Assembly (NCBI GenBank): GCA_023136735.1
Contig: JAGLQQ010000046.1
Span: 1 to 21,246 of the forward strand
Reading direction: 5' to 3'
DNA from: Candidatus Omnitrophota bacterium
GTDB lineage: Bacteria > Omnitrophota > Gorgyraeia > B26-G9
Length of the DNA: 21,246 bases
Part shown: positions 7,746 through 15,270 of the stretch, piece by piece
How the letters are laid out: the number at the start of each line of letters is the position of its first letter
Position numbering within the stretch: position 1 is the stretch's first letter
Made by a program: the position numbers and the translations under genes
The notes under the pieces: model-generated
Database searches by the model: none
What the model saw: only the letters and a program-made list of their open reading frames with translations
Told to the model about the DNA's origin: nothing

Positions 7746-7775
7746 AGCTAGCAGGAAATTATTTTCCCGCTAGCT
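7746..7775. terminator. Hairpin between the phasin-like and UbiB-like genes
   Basis: AGCTAGC (7746-7752) pairs with GCTAGCT (7769-7775); after one A/C mismatch, GGAAA pairs with TTTCC around loop TTAT, giving about 12 paired positions. On the minus strand the bases after it are TTAGAATC, so it lacks a full U-tract. It may attenuate transcription between the phasin-like gene and the UbiB-like gene, or act as an RNA-processing or stability stem. Confidence 0.45.
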
Positions 7776-7812
7776 CTTTCTGTTTTGTACACTAGAGATT
7801 AAAATGGTTTTT

Positions 7813-8112
7813 TTATTCTTCTTTACTTAATTTCTTTTTTAACTCTTCAATTTCAGATTTAAGTTCTTCAATTTCCTTCTTAGTCGATATATCTAATTTT
7901 CCCACAACGTTTTTAACTGTTTTTTCGATTTGATCCTCTATCTCTTTTTTACTCTTTTCTCCTTTTTCAATCAACTCATTGATTAATTCTTTCCCTTCAT
8001 CTTGTCCAACTTCCCCTTTTTTAACCAACTCATTGACAACTTCTTCCGCCTTCTCCTTGGTCATCACCAACGCTCCAAGCCCTAAATTAACAAAATCCTT
8101 TAAAACACCCAT
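7813..8112 (-). CDS. Phasin-like small coiled-coil protein
   Basis: A 99-residue, highly charged protein. Residues 1-17 (GVLKDFVNLGLGALVMT) form a short amphipathic or hydrophobic stretch; the rest is lysine/glutamate-rich with heptad spacing, ending in a clear coiled coil (EIEELKSEIEELKKKL). This pattern, including KEKAEEVVNELVKKGE, matches the small phasin-family or PhaF/PhaI-like proteins often annotated in genomes without proof of polyhydroxyalkanoate granules. Known phasins coat such granules; here the neighbours are a UbiB-like protein and a patatin lipase, so coating or organising a lipid surface is a reasonable inference. A very strong ribosome binding site (AAAGGAGGTG, 8118-8127) sits five bases before the ATG, suggesting high expression. 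No PHA synthase is in the window. Confidence 0.7.
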   Translation of the reverse strand: MGVLKDFVNLGLGALVMTKEKAEEVVNELVKKGEVGQDEGKELINELIEKGEKSKKEIEDQIEKTVKNVVGKLDISTKKEIEELKSEIEELKKKLSKEE

Positions 8113-8255
8113 CTTTACACCTCCTTTATTTTAGGCAATTCACCATAAATCATGTCCTTCTTTTTTCTGAAAATCCGCTCTAATTAATAGCACTCTAAAA
8201 ATATTAATCTCTTAATTTCCCGTCTAGCGCATGTGTTTTACCTTAGCAAAATAAA

Positions 8256-8284
8256 CACTATTAGGCAAGAGAAATTATTGTCAA
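8256..8284 (-). promoter_or_regulatory. Weak candidate promoter for the phasin-like gene
   Basis: On the minus strand a consensus -35 TTGACA (8279-8284) is followed at 15-18 bases by only poor -10 matches (TAATAG, ATAGTG, TAGTGT). It lies about 145 bases before the phasin-like start. The rest of 8113-8354 shows no ORF or clear hairpin. Confidence 0.25.
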
Positions 8285-8354
8285 AAAAATTGCTAATGAT
8301 TCAGATTAATAACCTCAAGAACTATCTTAAAAAAATTCCGGGTTGAATATTTAC

Positions 8355-9398
8355 TCATAAAACACGGCGGTAAGCCACATGCACACCCACATCGGCACTG
8401 TTATTGAAATAGAACAGGTTCTCCTGAAAACTGATATCCCACTCACCCTGAAAGTCATCGCGAATTCTCAGGCCGATGTTTAATTCATTTGTAGGTTTAG
8501 AAAACTCATAATACTTCTCGACAATCGGCGACGTTATGAGATTCTGGAGGATAATTGATAGCCGATTGTTCCATTCATACTCAAGTCCGCTCAGTACAAC
8601 AAATTGCGTCTTCCGAGTGTCAATCCCGGCCATCTTGTTATTGTCGGAATATGACACGCTTGTTCCCAGAAATAAAAGACAGGGAGTTGTATTAATTCGC
8701 TTGCTCAAGAGGGTAGACACATCAAAAACAGGTTTCCCCGATCCAAGCAATTTATCTTCATCTCCTGTTGGCAAGATAGCTTCACCTCCAACGACAACAC
8801 ACGGGAGAAAGCGACCTCCTTTCGTTACTGTCCAGGACGCGAACAAAGACATATCAGACAAACCCCATTGTTCACCTTCCAAATGGACATGCCGGTCATC
8901 AGGACCGCGAATATCCACAATGTTCTGATTACGCGAATAGTCCTCCCGACGCGCATTTCCTAAGTCAAAAATATTATGGAATTCTTCAATAAAACCATCC
9001 GCGAAACCTCCCGTTCGTCCGAGAAAAGGGATATTAACACCAAGTTCAACATCCGTTTTCAACATGTAGGATAATCTCGCCGCCAAGTGCAGCCATTCTC
9101 CGTCAATCATAAAGTTGTCTTGCTCAACATTCCAGGTATTTACCCACGAAAGCGATGTGAGTAACCCCCAGCTTCCTTCAGGAACACGCGACGGGCTGGC
9201 AATATAACCTGTTGACCGAAAAAAATTCCCGGCCGATAAGGAAGGCGTATTCAGCGGCCCAGAGCCGATATTCACTTTCAAAGAATCGTTATCCGCGTAT
9301 ATATAACTCGCGGGCAGCCATATTGTCACGGCTGCACACAGGCAAAAGCACCATCGAACAGCCGTAAGATGGGATGGTGGGACTATACAAGCTGCCAT
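8355..9398 (-). CDS. DUF3187-family outer-membrane protein
   Basis: A 347-residue protein with a probable signal peptide: a hydrophobic stretch around residues 15-31 (WCFCLCAAVTIWLPAS) ending at an A-D junction near residue 35. The mature part starts with SGPLNTP and continues with alternating aromatic/polar strands, features I associate with DUF3187 proteins, predicted outer-membrane beta-barrels of unknown function. Supporting pieces are IDGEWLHLAARLSY, GVNIPFLGRTGGF and a strand-rich C-terminus. Its base composition differs: hand counts of three 60-base lines in the gene give 28, 32 and 32 G+C, against 24 and 20 in sampled lines of the neighbouring efflux operon. This suggests a different history or expression class. 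The ribosome binding site is weak (AGAAG). It follows the efflux operon but a hairpin separates them. Confidence 0.75.
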   Translation of the reverse strand: MAACIVPPSHLTAVRWCFCLCAAVTIWLPASYIYADNDSLKVNIGSGPLNTPSLSAGNFFRSTGYIASPSRVPEGSWGLLTSLSWVNTWNVEQDNFMIDGEWLHLAARLSYMLKTDVELGVNIPFLGRTGGFADGFIEEFHNIFDLGNARREDYSRNQNIVDIRGPDDRHVHLEGEQWGLSDMSLFASWTVTKGGRFLPCVVVGGEAILPTGDEDKLLGSGKPVFDVSTLLSKRINTTPCLLFLGTSVSYSDNNKMAGIDTRKTQFVVLSGLEYEWNNRLSIILQNLITSPIVEKYYEFSKPTNELNIGLRIRDDFQGEWDISFQENLFYFNNSADVGVHVAYRRVL

Positions 9399-9422
9399 TC
9401 GCTATCTTCTTTCAAACTTTAT

Positions 9423-9452
9423 AATAATAAAGACAAAGCTATCTTTATTATT
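9423..9452 (-). terminator. AT-rich hairpin after the efflux operon
   Basis: AATAATAAAGA (9423-9433) and TCTTTATTATT (9442-9452) are a perfect 11-bp inverted repeat with an eight-base loop. It sits just after the stop of the PII-like gene and before the DUF3187 start. The arm is AT-only except for one pair and no long U-tract follows, so termination would be partial at best. Confidence 0.45.
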
Positions 9453-9459
9453 TTCCATA

Positions 9460-9750
9460 TCAGGTAATCTCCTCAAGCGGTAAAACAAAAGCTTTAACCC
9501 CCTCTCTGCCGAGTTTTTTTCGCTCTTCATTGATTTTCTCAATAAGTTTATATTTTTTCTCATCCTCAATAGCAACAGCCAAAACAGAATTTTCTGCCGG
9601 CCAAACATTAGTTCCTAAATGCGGACCGCTAGCTTTACCACAACCGGTAGTTCTCTCCCATCGTGTATATCCATCTATCCCAACATTTTTTAATATCTCC
9701 ATCACCTCATCATTTATGGCAATGTTATACGTAATAAAAACCATCTTCAT
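9460..9750 (-). CDS. PG0541-family transporter-associated PII-like protein
   Basis: A 96-residue protein of the small PII-like class found beside RND pumps (PG0541 family in my recollection). The sequence begins MKMVFITYNIAIN, with a beta-strand and helix (DEVMEILKNVGI), then the loop region GYTRWERTTGCGKASGPHLG (28-47), which takes the place of the PII T-loop, and a second beta-alpha-beta half ending in KAFVLPLEEI. PII-like proteins are trimeric sensors binding nucleotides or other small ligands and acting on partner proteins; the ligand here is unknown. Its ATG overlaps the RND pump stop codon by four bases (ATGA), so it is translationally coupled, arguing for direct control of, or by, the pump. 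Cys37 and His44 in the loop are possible metal ligands, as inference only. Confidence 0.82.
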   Translation of the reverse strand: MKMVFITYNIAINDEVMEILKNVGIDGYTRWERTTGCGKASGPHLGTNVWPAENSVLAVAIEDEKKYKLIEKINEERKKLGREGVKAFVLPLEEIT

Positions 9751-12700
9751 CCTATTCGGCCTCCTTTTTCCTTATGAACAAGAGTATAAATTACAGGAAC
9801 AAGCACCAAGGTAACTAAAGTCGCGACTAAGAGTCCACCCATCGCCGCTATTCCGAAAGGCTGCCACATCTCAGCACCTTGCCCACGGAAAAATGCTAAA
9901 GGAAGCATGCCGAAAACAGTTGAAAAAGCACTCATGAGAACAGGCCTTAATCTATGTTTTCCGGCCTGTTTTACTGCTTCCAGCACAGATAAGCCTCTCG
10001 CTCGTAAAATATTGGTATAATCAACCAAAACTATAGCGCCATTGACAACCACACCCATAAGCATGATAAGAGCCATAAAAGACATTAAATTTAAACTTGT
10101 ATTAGTAATAAAAAGCGCCCAAGCAACACCAATAAAGGCAAAAGGAATAGAAAAAAAGATTATAAACGGAGTTTTTAAAGATTCAAACTGCGCAGCCATT
10201 ACCATATAAACTAAAATAATACCCACACAAAGAAGCAGTAACAGGTCACTAAATGCCTTCCCCTGCTCCTCAACTTCTCCCGCAAAATCCATGGTAATAC
10301 CAGGCGGGAGGTCTAATCTGGCCATCTTTTTTTCTATATCTCTTTTTACCTCACCCAATGACCTCTTATAAACATCACAACCAACTTTAACAACTCTTTC
10401 TCTGTTCTTCCGTTCTATTTCCACCGGGCCTAACGCGTCAGTAATTTTAGCAATATTTTTCAATTTAATTAAGGAACCTGAAATCGAGGGAATAGAAATG
10501 TCTCCTATTGTATCCACTGTATTTTTTTCTCGTTTGCTCAGCTGAACAAAAATACTAAAATCATCTCCATTATCCCTATATTTGGAAGCATCAAATCCAT
10601 AATAATTTGACCTTAAAACCGAAGCGATACTAGCTACACTTACTCCCATTTGTGCCGCCTTCTCTCTATCCACTTTAACCCAAATTTCAAACCGCGGCTT
10701 TTTGCGTGATATTCTTATATCTATCGCTCCACGTGTTTCTTCCATTATCCTTTTTATTTTCTCCGCCAACTCACTCGTTATTTTCATATCATGACCAAAA
10801 ATTTCCACCTCAATCTTCTTTGCTCCTCCCATTAGCATCTGCTTGATTGGGGTTGTAGCAAAAATAGAAATCTTTTCAATACCCGGTATGCTTTTGGCTT
10901 TCTCGCGCAAAAGATTCGCGATCTCTAAAGCAGACCGATTTCTTTTTCCCTTCGATATCAATTTCACTCCTGATTGACCAATATTCGCGCCTTCATCCAT
11001 ACCCATGGCAACGCCAATGCCTTTTTTTGTCTCTCCGATAAACGAGTAATAATTATCTGTTTCCGGCACAAATTCTTCATAAAACCGTGCCATCTCTAAA
11101 GCTGCTTTCTCCGTCTCTTTAAGACGAGCATTCTCTGACAATGAAAAATTAACTCGAATATCGCCTGTATCTACTTCAGGAAAAAGATCTGAGCCGATAA
11201 ACTTAATCAAAATTAAACTCAACACAAATATCATGATGAGAAATACAAGAATCTTTTTTTTATGTAATAAAGCATGCTCTAATATATTTTCATAAATTGC
11301 CTCAACTCTCCTGAGAACACGTTCCCCCCATAAAAAAAACTTTGATGCCGGCTCATTGCCCTGATTCTGGTTAAAGGGTTTTATCCAACGGGAAGATAAC
11401 ATCGGAGTTACTGTCAGCGCCACAAACAATGAACCTGCGAGTGTGATGCTTAGAATAAAACCTAATTGTTTGAAAATAATTCCGGCAAGTCCGGTTACAA
11501 AGACAAGAGGAATCAGGACGGCAATCGTCGTTAAAGTCGACGCTGTAATAGCCGCGCCGACTTCATTACTAGCAAAAACGGCAGCTTCTCTGGGTTTTTG
11601 CCCTTCGTCTATATGCCGTGTTATATTCTCTAAAACTACGACAGTATTATCGACAACCAGCCCAATAGCGATAGCAAGGCTCATTAAAGAAATAATATTG
11701 ATCGTAAATCCATTCGCATAAAGAAATATAAACGCGATAATAAGAGAAAAAGGAATGGTCAGCGCAACAATTAAACTTGCTAGTATTTTTCTGATAAAAA
11801 ATAATGTTATTAAAATAACTAATAAACCAGCGAGAACCAAGGTTTGACTTAAATTACGAATAGAGTGGAGAATAAATTCAGAGTTATCCATCGGTATAGC
11901 TATCTCAAAATCCGACGGCAAGTCTGTTTTTTTCTTTTTCAGGAAATCTCTTACCGACCGACAAACCTCAACCGTGTTAGCCCCCGATTGTTTTTGTATC
12001 AGAAGAACAAGTCCTTCCTTCTCATTCCCCCATGCCTTCATCATTTGTTCCTCAAAAGAATCACTCACCTGAGCTACATCCTTAATATAAACAGGCTTGC
12101 CGTTAGAGCTCCCTATAATAACCTCACCTATCTCTTGAGTAGAATCAAATTTCCCAGCCACTCTTATAAAATACTTTCTTCTGCCCATCTTGATATCGCC
12201 AGAGGGCATGTCTATGTTATCCTGTTTAAGGGCATCAATAATTACCTGAGGATTCAAATTATATGCTTCTAATTTCTGCCAATCAAATTGAATATTGATC
12301 TGACGCCTTAGCCCTCCGTAAATCATGATGGCTCCCACTCCATTAATTCGTTTTAAGGCATCGCAGATTTGCTTATCAACAATATGAAAAAGCTGTTTCC
12401 TGCTTTCTGAAGCATTAATTGTAATTGCCATTATAGGCGCGGTGGCAGAGGAAAACTTATAAAGCATCGGCTCCTCTGCTGAGGGAGCATGTTCGTGAAT
12501 ATCAGGCTTGGCTAAATCAACCTTATCTCTTATATCATTAGACGCTACGTCAAGATTTGTTCCCCATTGGAATTGACAAGTCACCATAGAAAGGTTGTCC
12601 TTGGAAAGCGACCTCAATTTATCTAAATTATTTACAGTGCTTAACTGATCTTCTAAATATTTAGTGATATCATTCTCAACATCCGCGGCTGATGCCCCCG

Positions 12701-12854
12701 GATAGGGAACTAAAACACTTATAGCAGGAGGTTCTATTTCAGGCAAAAAGTCTATGCCTAATTTTGATAAAGAAATTGTTCCAAACAAAAATATTGCGGC
12801 AAAAACCATTATTATGGTCAAAGGCCTTCTAACAGCAAAATTAGGTAAATTCAT
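9747..12854 (-). CDS. RND-superfamily efflux pump, HAE1-like inner-membrane subunit
   Basis: A 1035-residue AcrB/Mdt-type transporter, full length for the family. It starts with the signature NLPNFAVRRPLTIIMV, TM1 and GIDFLPEIEPPAISV, followed by the porter domain. TM4 carries GLVVDNTVVVLENI: Asp402 corresponds to the AcrB Asp407 proton carrier, while the adjacent AcrB Asp408 is Asn403. In TM10, MGVVVNGAIVLVDYTN has Asn where AcrB has Lys940. Many non-proteobacterial HAE1 pumps show this pattern, so proton coupling probably uses a simpler relay. The second half repeats the fold from about residue 530. It lies between the adaptor (two-base gap) and the PII-like gene (four-base overlap). Substrate cannot be predicted; drugs, lipids, siderophores or metals are all possible. 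Confidence 0.96.
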   Translation of the reverse strand: MNLPNFAVRRPLTIIMVFAAIFLFGTISLSKLGIDFLPEIEPPAISVLVPYPGASAADVENDITKYLEDQLSTVNNLDKLRSLSKDNLSMVTCQFQWGTNLDVASNDIRDKVDLAKPDIHEHAPSAEEPMLYKFSSATAPIMAITINASESRKQLFHIVDKQICDALKRINGVGAIMIYGGLRRQINIQFDWQKLEAYNLNPQVIIDALKQDNIDMPSGDIKMGRRKYFIRVAGKFDSTQEIGEVIIGSSNGKPVYIKDVAQVSDSFEEQMMKAWGNEKEGLVLLIQKQSGANTVEVCRSVRDFLKKKKTDLPSDFEIAIPMDNSEFILHSIRNLSQTLVLAGLLVILITLFFIRKILASLIVALTIPFSLIIAFIFLYANGFTINIISLMSLAIAIGLVVDNTVVVLENITRHIDEGQKPREAAVFASNEVGAAITASTLTTIAVLIPLVFVTGLAGIIFKQLGFILSITLAGSLFVALTVTPMLSSRWIKPFNQNQGNEPASKFFLWGERVLRRVEAIYENILEHALLHKKKILVFLIMIFVLSLILIKFIGSDLFPEVDTGDIRVNFSLSENARLKETEKAALEMARFYEEFVPETDNYYSFIGETKKGIGVAMGMDEGANIGQSGVKLISKGKRNRSALEIANLLREKAKSIPGIEKISIFATTPIKQMLMGGAKKIEVEIFGHDMKITSELAEKIKRIMEETRGAIDIRISRKKPRFEIWVKVDREKAAQMGVSVASIASVLRSNYYGFDASKYRDNGDDFSIFVQLSKREKNTVDTIGDISIPSISGSLIKLKNIAKITDALGPVEIERKNRERVVKVGCDVYKRSLGEVKRDIEKKMARLDLPPGITMDFAGEVEEQGKAFSDLLLLLCVGIILVYMVMAAQFESLKTPFIIFFSIPFAFIGVAWALFITNTSLNLMSFMALIMLMGVVVNGAIVLVDYTNILRARGLSVLEAVKQAGKHRLRPVLMSAFSTVFGMLPLAFFRGQGAEMWQPFGIAAMGGLLVATLVTLVLVPVIYTLVHKEKGGRIG

Positions 12855-12856
12855 AA

Positions 12857-13825
12857 TTATTTTTCCAAACTTTCAGTTTTTTTAATTTCTACTGCCGAGC
12901 CTGTTTCCAAAATGCCTTGGCCAACGACAACAACTAAATCGCCTTGTTTTAATCCTTTTGTTATCCCTTGTTGGTTATCTTTCTGTATCCCTAACTCAAT
13001 AAATACCTTTTTGGCTTCATTTTTCTGAACAATAAAACAATAATACACCCCCGTCCCCGGTAAGCGCAGGATTGCATCCCTTGGGGCAACAAGAGTTTTA
13101 CGTTCACCTACTAATAAGCTAACACGGGCAAACATCCCCGGGACAAGAAGGTGTTCAGGATTAGGGATAATTATTTCCGCGGTTGCCGTGCGAGTATTAG
13201 AATCAATAAGAACACTTAATTTAGAAAGTTTGCCTGTAAATTCTTTATCCGGATAAGCATCAATCGCGATTTTTGCAGACTGCCCCACCTTTACTTTGGG
13301 ATAATCAACCTCTGTTACCTCAATCTTAATTTTCACTTCATCCATATTTGCAATAACAGCAATGGGTACCTGTGGACTTACGTTATCCCCTTGGTCAAGA
13401 TAAGTCTTTGCCGCAATCCCAGAGATAGAAGCCTCCACTGGCGCAGGCTCAAATTTAAAGCCGGTAACATCCCTGTCAATTAAGGCAATAACATCTTGCT
13501 TTTCTATAGACGCACCCTCCTGAACTTTATATTCAATTAATTTTCCCGTAACCTTAGGATAAACCTGAACCTGGTCTGTGCCCTTTATATCTCCCGTAAA
13601 CCTCAAGATTTTCTGTAACTCTTTTTTCTGTACAACCGCTACCTCTACCGGGATACCAGCTTCTTTTAAACCGGCAATATTTCTGTTCCCCAAAAACAGA
13701 AAATTAAAAATAAAAAACCCGAGATTTAAAATAAAAAATACAACAATTAAAACAACCCAAAATTTAAAATTTTTAATTTTGACAGGCATTTTTGATATTT
13801 GATCTTTAATATTTGATATCCTCAT
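12857..13825 (-). CDS. Periplasmic adaptor (MFP/HlyD-like) without alpha-hairpin
   Basis: A 322-residue membrane-fusion protein linking the RND pump to its outer-membrane channel. It has one N-terminal transmembrane anchor (about 22-46), then two lipoyl half-motifs: YPKVTGKLIEYKVQEGASIE (89-108) and SISGIAAKTYLDQGDNV (133-149). These are separated by only about 20 residues (DRDVTGFKFEPAPVEA), too few for the usual coiled-coil hairpin. A beta-barrel part follows (VGQSAKIAIDAYPDKEFTGK and later LLVPGMFARVSLLV), then a membrane-proximal region. The ATG at 13823-13825 shares a base with the tolC stop (TAATG) and has GGAGG four bases upstream, so the start is well supported even though residues 3-11 come from a heptamer repeat. 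Confidence 0.93.
   Translation of the reverse strand: MRISNIKDQISKMPVKIKNFKFWVVLIVVFFILNLGFFIFNFLFLGNRNIAGLKEAGIPVEVAVVQKKELQKILRFTGDIKGTDQVQVYPKVTGKLIEYKVQEGASIEKQDVIALIDRDVTGFKFEPAPVEASISGIAAKTYLDQGDNVSPQVPIAVIANMDEVKIKIEVTEVDYPKVKVGQSAKIAIDAYPDKEFTGKLSKLSVLIDSNTRTATAEIIIPNPEHLLVPGMFARVSLLVGERKTLVAPRDAILRLPGTGVYYCFIVQKNEAKKVFIELGIQKDNQQGITKGLKQGDLVVVVGQGILETGSAVEIKKTESLEK
13791..13818. repeat. Four-copy degenerate heptamer array in the adaptor gene 5' end
   Basis: On the plus strand 13791-13818 is TTTGATA, TTTGATC, TTTAATA, TTTGATA, four consecutive seven-base copies. It lies entirely within the adaptor coding sequence, just after the start codon, and encodes residues 3-11 (ISNIKDQIS) ahead of the transmembrane anchor. 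The stretch to the right-hand anchor sequence (13680-13790) is also low-complexity A/T. Confidence 0.75.
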
Positions 13826-15123
13826 TATTCCTCCCCTTTTCCCACAACATAACTTAATTTAGCCCTGGCTGCGATAAAATCATATAGGCTCTGGGCATAA
13901 TTAACCTGAGCCGTTGATGAGGCAACCTGGGCATCTAATAAATCTAATTGCGAAGCTTGCCCTAAAGAATACCTTTGCCTTATAATTTGATAGGCCTCTT
14001 TTGCTCTGGTTACATTTTCTTCTTGGGATTCAACCGTACTTTTAGCCGCTTTTAAATCTAAAACTGTGTTTTCTACTTCAATTTTCACATTATCAATCAA
14101 TTTATCCTTTAGGATTCGAACCTTTCTTTCTTTGGCGTTTGCTTCCTTCACTTTTGAGTGAGTCAAAAAACCATCAAAGAGGGGCATGCTTACTGTGATA
14201 CCTGCTATCCAGTAATCATCGTATTTTTCTCTACCTACCGAAAATGATTCCTTTTGGTTGGCATAATCGGTAAAATTAAGGTTTACTTGCGGCAGGTATC
14301 CCGCCAACGCAACTCTTGTCTGTGCTTTAGCAGCCTTCTCCTGTAAAACTATTTCTTTTAATACTGGTCTTCTCTCTAAGGCCGCATTCACCTCTTTGTT
14401 TAAATCAACCTCTTCTGGAGCATAATTAAACTCTCCTTTTACTTTAATTTCCTTAGCAGGATCACTTCCTAATAGAACTTTTAGGAAATTACAAGAAACC
14501 TTTAAAAAATTCTCTGCCTTTATAAGTTGAGGCTTAATATTGGCTACTTCAACGTCACTCCTTAATAAGTCATAATGAGAAGCCTCTCCCTTATTATAGC
14601 GTTCTTTGGTTATGGATAGATTTTCTTCAGACAACTCTAAAGTCTCTCTTCTAATCTTCACAAATTCATTGGCCAATATAATATTGTAAAAGGCCTGTTT
14701 TGTATTATATATGATTTTATTTTCTAATTCCTTTTTACCTATTTCTATTGCTTTTAAACCGTTATGGGCTGAATTTATAGTATTTACCGCTCTTCCGCCA
14801 GAAAAGAGTAACTGGCTCGCTGAAAAACTATAGCCGCGATTATTTTCAAAGGTAATAAAAGGATGATCTTCATAGCGGGTATAATTCGCGTTTGCGCTTA
14901 TATAAGGATATACTTGCGACCACGCCTGTTCTAAGCGGGCTTGAGCTTCTTTTATCTCTTCTTTTTTAGAAAGGATATCGTAATTATTCTTTAACACTAT
15001 TTCTATTACCTCTTTTTCAGTTAAAATTATACCCTCTTTTTGAAGCCCATCAGCAAAGCAAATTTGCCTTGATAATAAGAAACAGATACCTATCCCTAAA
15101 AATATAAACCTCTTATTAAACAT
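13825..15123 (-). CDS. TolC-family outer-membrane efflux channel
   Basis: A 432-residue outer-membrane factor that completes the tripartite pump. A signal peptide is present (IFLGIGICFLLSRQICFA, about residues 6-23). The rest shows the duplicated TolC architecture: long amphipathic helices with ILSKKEEIKEAQARLEQAWS in the first half and VTRAKEAYQIIRQRYSLGQA in the second, each followed by a short strand segment and the typical LDLLDAQ motif. Two ATGs are adjacent (15124-15126 and 15121-15123). The ribosome binding site GAGAGGG (15128-15134) is one base from the first and four from the second, so I chose the second. Its start overlaps the stop of a small upstream ORF (TGATG), and its stop overlaps the adaptor start. 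Confidence 0.93.
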   Translation of the reverse strand: MFNKRFIFLGIGICFLLSRQICFADGLQKEGIILTEKEVIEIVLKNNYDILSKKEEIKEAQARLEQAWSQVYPYISANANYTRYEDHPFITFENNRGYSFSASQLLFSGGRAVNTINSAHNGLKAIEIGKKELENKIIYNTKQAFYNIILANEFVKIRRETLELSEENLSITKERYNKGEASHYDLLRSDVEVANIKPQLIKAENFLKVSCNFLKVLLGSDPAKEIKVKGEFNYAPEEVDLNKEVNAALERRPVLKEIVLQEKAAKAQTRVALAGYLPQVNLNFTDYANQKESFSVGREKYDDYWIAGITVSMPLFDGFLTHSKVKEANAKERKVRILKDKLIDNVKIEVENTVLDLKAAKSTVESQEENVTRAKEAYQIIRQRYSLGQASQLDLLDAQVASSTAQVNYAQSLYDFIAARAKLSYVVGKGEE

Positions 15124-15224
15124 CATTCCCTCTCAACTTTTGCGCCAGTAATTCTTTCCAATGCTGTTTTTAACCCGTAATTATCTTTTAATATACACAC
15201 CTCAGGATAAAAACAACCGTACAT
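15123..15224 (-). CDS. Candidate small ORF between tetR and tolC
   Basis: A 33-codon frame, starting at the ATG 15222-15224 and ending in TGA at 15123-15125. The stop overlaps the preferred tolC start in a TGATG arrangement typical of translational coupling. The predicted peptide begins MYGCFYPEVCILKDNYGLKT and ends in a charged helix-like LERITGAKVERE, with two cysteines. A GAGAG about nine bases before the ATG could serve as ribosome binding site. I do not recognise the peptide. It could be a leader peptide coupling tetR to tolC translation, a remnant of a longer gene, or chance: 102 open bases in a 144-base gap is not statistically compelling. Confidence 0.35.
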   Translation of the reverse strand: MYGCFYPEVCILKDNYGLKTALERITGAKVERE

Positions 15225-15270
15225 GTTACTTTTCTCTCAACCATTGCCAATATCTTTAATTTTGGCTCAC

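Noticed and set aside
8536..8928. Plus-strand 130-codon ORF inside the DUF3187 gene
   Set aside because: It is antisense to a gene with a signal peptide and family-like sequence; composition looks like a shadow frame in GC-richer DNA.
9402..9608. Minus-strand 68-codon ORF overlapping the PII-like gene
   Set aside because: It is in another frame of the PII-like gene and would start inside it; the PII-like gene has the overlap-coupled start and a recognisable family sequence.
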